NCBI GenBank assembly: GCA_002365735.1 | Contig: DEZY01000170.1 | Coordinates: 1 to 9,647 of the forward strand | From: Actinobacteria bacterium UBA3120 | GTDB taxonomy: Bacteria; Actinomycetota; Actinomycetes; S36-B12 | Direction: 5' to 3' | DNA length: 9,647 nt | Shown here: positions 7,105 through 9,647 of the stretch, one piece after another | How positions within the stretch are numbered: position 1 is the stretch's first letter | Layout: every line of letters begins with the position of its first letter | Made by a program: the position numbers and the translations under genes | Notes under the pieces: model-generated | What the model was told of the DNA's origin: nothing | Seen by the model: the letters and a program-made list of their open reading frames with translations, nothing else | Databases searched by the model: none

Positions 7105-7214
7105 CTGAAACCTCCTCGCGTCCCACCTAGGGCAACCGTGATGTCTTAAGGAGATTTTAGGTGTTCTGCGGGCAGTCCGTGTGCTATTCAAAGGTTTCCC
7201 CGATCAGTCACAAT

Positions 7215-8315
7215 TTAGCGAGGGAGGCGAACTCCTTTAGCTTCAAGTCGTGGGAGGACTTCCTCTGCAAAATACGGAAGTTCCGCGGCGTAGTCAAAGA
7301 ACGACAGTGTCATTCCACCGAAACCTGCCTTGGCGAATCTCTCGATTTCGTCAGCTACCTGATCCGGTGTTCCGATGATCGGACAGGAACCGTGTCCTCC
7401 GGCAAAGCGATTGCGGAACATGGACAGCATCTCGGGTGTAAATGACTGAGCATGCATGCCTTGAAGGGTCATCAGATTGTCCACGGCATCCCAGTCGGCA
7501 TTCTCCTCCGCGTAGTAGTGCAAAAAGTCGTTTGCTTCTTTTTCAGTTGGTCGAACCACGCAATACCCCAACGTAAATACACCGGCCTGGCGGTGGAATT
7601 CTTCTTTGGCCTGGGTAGTCACAGTTTTGACAACCTCCGCACCATCCTCGGGCCCGCCAACAATTGTGAAAACGAAGTTCGCATTCCGTGCAGCAAATTC
7701 TCGGCCTTGCTTGGAAGATCCGGCATTCAGAATCGGAACCATGCCGTCATAGGGCTTGGGCAAACTTTCCACGTGCTGCAATTGGAAGAACTTGCCATCC
7801 CAGTCAAAGGATCCTTCAGTCGTCCAAATCTTTTTGACGATGTCAAACCATTCTTGGGCTAGCGCATAGCGGTCATCATGGTCTTGGGGTAGGTCTACTC
7901 CAAATGTTTCGTATTCGGGTTTATTCCACCCGGCAACAACATTGAGTCCGGCTCGCCCTTTGCCGACTTGATCGACGGTCGCCATTTGTTTTGCCGCTAC
8001 AACCGGATGGTTGTAGGCGGTATGGATTGTTGCAAATATCGAGATTCGTTTGGTGCTCGCCAGCAGGCTTGCCGCCCACACGGTGGGGTCGAGCACTGAG
8101 CCGTGGAAATTGGTTTCGCCGCCATAACCGATCCATCGAGCTATGGGCAGGAGAAAGTCAATTCCGACTTCATCAGCGATCTGGGCGAGGCGCAGATTGT
8201 CATCCCAGCTGGCACTCCAGCGATCAGGTGCCTTGGTTACCGCCATCCCTCCCGAGCAATTGGGTGAAAAAAGTCCGAGTTTGAAATCTTTGCCGTCAAG
8301 AATTGCTTTGACCAT
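7215..8315 (-). CDS. LLM-class FMNH2-dependent monooxygenase (RutA/SfnG-like)
   Basis: A 366-residue TIM-barrel flavin monooxygenase of the luciferase-like family, which needs FMNH2 from a partner reductase. Recognisable pieces are LGLFSPNCSGGMAV (13-26), NLRLAQIADEVGIDF (40-54), ARWIGYGG (59-66), ASTKRISIFATIHTAYNHPVVAAKQMATVDQVGKGRAGLNVVAGWNKPEYETFG (86-139), HDDRYALAQEWFDIVKKIW (146-164), LNAGSSKQGREFAARNANFVF (196-216) and IIGTPDQVADEIERFAKAGFGG (313-334). The VVAGWNKPEYE stretch resembles RutA (uracil ring opening), and the N-terminus resembles dimethyl-sulfone monooxygenase SfnG; the substrate remains open between an N-heterocycle, an amide and an organosulfur compound. ATG 8315 has AAGGAGA (8322-8328) six bases upstream. 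It heads the probable operon with the AraC regulator, wrbA and the FMN reductase; the 110-base gap before the AraC gene has no visible terminator. Confidence 0.93.
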   Translation of the reverse strand: MVKAILDGKDFKLGLFSPNCSGGMAVTKAPDRWSASWDDNLRLAQIADEVGIDFLLPIARWIGYGGETNFHGSVLDPTVWAASLLASTKRISIFATIHTAYNHPVVAAKQMATVDQVGKGRAGLNVVAGWNKPEYETFGVDLPQDHDDRYALAQEWFDIVKKIWTTEGSFDWDGKFFQLQHVESLPKPYDGMVPILNAGSSKQGREFAARNANFVFTIVGGPEDGAEVVKTVTTQAKEEFHRQAGVFTLGYCVVRPTEKEANDFLHYYAEENADWDAVDNLMTLQGMHAQSFTPEMLSMFRNRFAGGHGSCPIIGTPDQVADEIERFAKAGFGGMTLSFFDYAAELPYFAEEVLPRLEAKGVRLPR

Positions 8316-8332
8316 GTGGCTTCTCCTTAATT

Positions 8333-8348
8333 GGTACCAGTCGGTACC
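8333..8348. promoter_or_regulatory. Perfect 6-4-6 palindrome upstream of the monooxygenase gene
   Basis: GGTACC-AGTC-GGTACC is a perfect 16-bp inverted repeat five bases from the ribosome binding site of the monooxygenase gene. The inner TACC-N4-GGTA resembles TetR-family operators. Binding here would block transcription or translation of the operon; no TetR gene is in the window. The rest of the 123-base gap (8349-8438) shows only a TTGAGA on the minus strand as a weak -35. Confidence 0.5.
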
Positions 8349-8438
8349 CCCCAGTCTCAACCGGCCTCGCTAACGGGTCTATCCCGATCGCGCGGGAAAA
8401 TATCCAATTTGGCACCAAGTAAGAGGACCAAGGCGCAA

Positions 8439-8804
8439 TCAATCCTTTGTAGGTGCGTGGCCTTTGACAGATTCAGTGGGAAAGCGCTCCACAACGGAAT
8501 CGAACTTATCCGTGGTGGCTTTACCGAGATCGATCTCCAATACATCGGCTAACCGGACGAGATACAGGATGATGTCCCCCATTTCCTCTCCCACCCGCTG
8601 ATGCAATTCTGGTTTCGCTACCAGGTCTTTTGCTTGATCAGCGGGGAGCCATTGAAAAAGCTCGGCAAGTTCACCGACCTCACCCACCAGTGCCAATAAA
8701 AGTGACTTCGGGTCATGAAACTGTTCCCAGTCCCGATCTCGGGAAAAGTCACCCATTAATTGACGGATGTGATCGAAAGAATCCTGATGAGTGGTCTTAG
8801 CCAT
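8439..8804 (-). CDS. MazG-like nucleotide pyrophosphohydrolase (DCTPP1/RS21-C6 type)
   Basis: A 121-residue all-alpha house-cleaning enzyme predicted to hydrolyse dCTP or modified nucleoside triphosphates to monophosphate and pyrophosphate with Mg2+. The metal-binding and nucleotide-binding signatures are intact: RDRDWEQFHDPKSLLLALVGEVGELAELFQW (22-52), with the EVGELAE metal ligands, and EEMGDIILYLVRLAD (73-87), the EExxD partner. Length matches the single-domain family rather than two-domain MazG. ATG 8804 has only a distant AAGG. It lies 39 bases after the thioesterase stop on the same strand and may be co-transcribed. It has no clear link to the catabolic genes. Confidence 0.9.
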   Translation of the reverse strand: MAKTTHQDSFDHIRQLMGDFSRDRDWEQFHDPKSLLLALVGEVGELAELFQWLPADQAKDLVAKPELHQRVGEEMGDIILYLVRLADVLEIDLGKATTDKFDSVVERFPTESVKGHAPTKD

Positions 8805-8843
8805 GGCGAAAGTCTGCCTTATTCGCGGGATCCGAGTTTGCCA

Positions 8844-9233
8844 CTAGCGTGTGTGCACTGCGGAACGCACAGCGGCAGGAACCGGTATGGGCTGTCCGGA
8901 ATCATCGATGTTGACGTACCGCGCGGTCCCGGTGAAGACCGCCTCGCCGTCTCGGGTGATCGAGTAGGTCAGCACCAGACTCGTATTACCCACATGATCG
9001 CACCGTACGTCCAAGTCGAGAACGTCATCGATCGTTGCGGTTGACCGGTAGGTCGCGTCCATGTGACCGAGGGCACCATTAAAAGGCACCGCGTACAAAG
9101 CCTCCGGTGGCAAACCCAGGGCCCGGAAGTATTCGGTGAAGGCTTCATCACAGATGTCTAGGAAGCGGGAGTTGAGCACGACCCCCGCGGAGTAGACATC
9201 CCGGTAGCGGACCCGGTAGTTTCCCACGTTCAT
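8844..9233 (-). CDS. Hotdog-fold acyl-CoA thioesterase (4HBT-like)
   Basis: A 129-residue protein with the single-hotdog pattern: a start strand YRVRYRDVYSAGVVLNSRFLDICDEAFTEYF (6-36), where D12 is at the position of the catalytic Asp of 4-hydroxybenzoyl-CoA thioesterases; a central helix to about 46; then strands GHMDATYRSTATIDDVLDLDVRCDHVGNTSLVLTYSI (56-92) and AVFTGTARYVNID (98-110). It should hydrolyse an acyl-CoA thioester, with acyl specificity unknown. The usual GHVNNA after the Asp is replaced by AGVVLNSR, a common variant. ATG 9233 is two bases from the stop of the upstream dehydrogenase, so translation is probably coupled; no clear ribosome binding site is seen. Third codon positions are strongly G/C-rich, unlike the genes at 4957-8804. 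Confidence 0.88.
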   Translation of the reverse strand: MNVGNYRVRYRDVYSAGVVLNSRFLDICDEAFTEYFRALGLPPEALYAVPFNGALGHMDATYRSTATIDDVLDLDVRCDHVGNTSLVLTYSITRDGEAVFTGTARYVNIDDSGQPIPVPAAVRSAVHTR

Positions 9234-9235
9234 AG

Positions 9236-9647
9236 CTAGCGCGTCATCACGATCTTGCCGCGCATGGATCCCTCGATCATCGCCGAGAAACCCTCGCGCG
9301 CGGAGTCCATCGGCAAAGTGCGATCGATAATCGGGCGGACGCCGGATTCAGCGAGCAGCGCCAGGAGGCGACTGAACTCCTCGCTGGTTCCCATGGTCGA
9401 CCCGACGACCCGCAATTGCAGAAAGAAGATCCGGTTCAATTGCGATGGTGGCATCGCTCCGGATGTCGCACCGGACACCACGATCGTGCCGCCGGGGCGC
9501 AGGGACTTCAGGGAGTGATCCCACGTAGCTTCGCCCACCGTTTCAATCACGGCGTCAACTTTGTCCGGGAGGCGCGCACCTACCTCGAATGCTTCATCTG
9601 CACCGATGGTCTTTGCCCACTCACCTTTGGCTGTATCGCGCGAGGTC
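9236..9647 (-). CDS. Zinc-binding-type medium-chain dehydrogenase/quinone oxidoreductase (5' part outside window)
   Basis: Only the last 136 codons are visible; the reading frame is open to the window edge. The segment covers the second half of the NAD(P)-binding Rossmann domain: GEWAKTIGADEAFE (8-21), VDAVIETVGEATWDHSLKSLRPGGTIVVSGATSG (29-62), a typical MDR middle strand-loop, and the C-terminal return to the catalytic domain, VRPIIDRTLPMDSAREGFSAMIEGSMRGKIVM (103-134). These match zinc-type alcohol dehydrogenases and quinone oxidoreductases; whether zinc is bound cannot be seen, because the catalytic N-terminal domain is missing. It probably forms an operon with the adjoining thioesterase. 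Confidence 0.9.
   Translation of the reverse strand, partial: TSRDTAKGEWAKTIGADEAFEVGARLPDKVDAVIETVGEATWDHSLKSLRPGGTIVVSGATSGAMPPSQLNRIFFLQLRVVGSTMGTSEEFSRLLALLAESGVRPIIDRTLPMDSAREGFSAMIEGSMRGKIVMTR

Noticed and set aside
7154..7159. TAAAAT on the minus strand as a separate promoter for the AraC gene
   Set aside because: A -10-like hexamer is present, but there is no -35-like sequence at 16-18 bases; not enough to call.
7452..7862. Plus-strand open frame of 136 codons inside the monooxygenase gene
   Set aside because: It lies wholly antisense to conserved monooxygenase sequence, and its translation shows no family motif.
8382..8398. TCCCG-N6-CGGGA stem as a terminator after the MazG-like gene
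   Set aside because: The stem is only 5 bp with no T run on the minus strand; too weak to call.

Overview
The window looks like accessory catabolic DNA from an actinomycete of moderate GC content. I infer this from frequent GTG and TTG starts with strong purine-rich ribosome binding sites, and from two genes of the families named after Mycobacterium smegmatis MSMEG_0567 and MSMEG_0568. The genus cannot be fixed from sequence alone. Eleven protein genes are supported: eight on the minus strand and three on the plus strand. There are no RNA genes, insertion sequences or CRISPR arrays.

Region 1 (1-2301, minus) holds a carbamate kinase followed, with a 4-base GTGA overlap, by an FdrA-family gene whose 3' end lies outside the window. 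In E. coli, FdrA (AllF) works with AllG and AllH as oxamate carbamoyltransferase, and the carbamoyl phosphate it releases goes to carbamate kinase to make ATP. Here the pair should act at the energy- and ammonia-yielding end of a pathway that produces a carbamoylated intermediate.

Region 2 (2302-4864) starts with a compact divergent promoter containing a perfect 17-base palindrome. A 212-residue protein of unknown family follows on the plus strand. Next come a TATAAT promoter, a radical SAM enzyme of the MSMEG_0568/NitD family and a GNAT acetyltransferase of the MSMEG_0567/Sll0786/NitE family. These two belong to the Nit1C (nitrilase / cyanide assimilation) cluster, but the nitrilase and its other partners are not in this window.

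Region 3 (4957-8315, minus) runs from a RutA/SfnG-like luciferase-family flavin monooxygenase to an AraC-family regulator, a WrbA-type flavoprotein and an SsuE-like NADPH:FMN reductase. The last three genes overlap end to start. This looks like a two-component monooxygenase, its flavin supply and a regulator. A perfect 6-4-6 palindrome lies just upstream of the monooxygenase.

Region 4 (8439-9647, minus) has the 3' end of a medium-chain dehydrogenase, a hotdog thioesterase and a MazG-like dCTPase-type pyrophosphohydrolase. The thioesterase has much more GC-rich third codon positions than the genes to its left, so the edge of the accessory block may be near 8840.

The most interesting reading, which is inference, is that regions 1-3 are one nitrogen-scavenging locus. 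A flavin monooxygenase would open or dealkylate an N-containing substrate, an orphan NitD/NitE pair would perform an unknown modification, and FdrA with carbamate kinase would recover ATP, ammonia and CO2.
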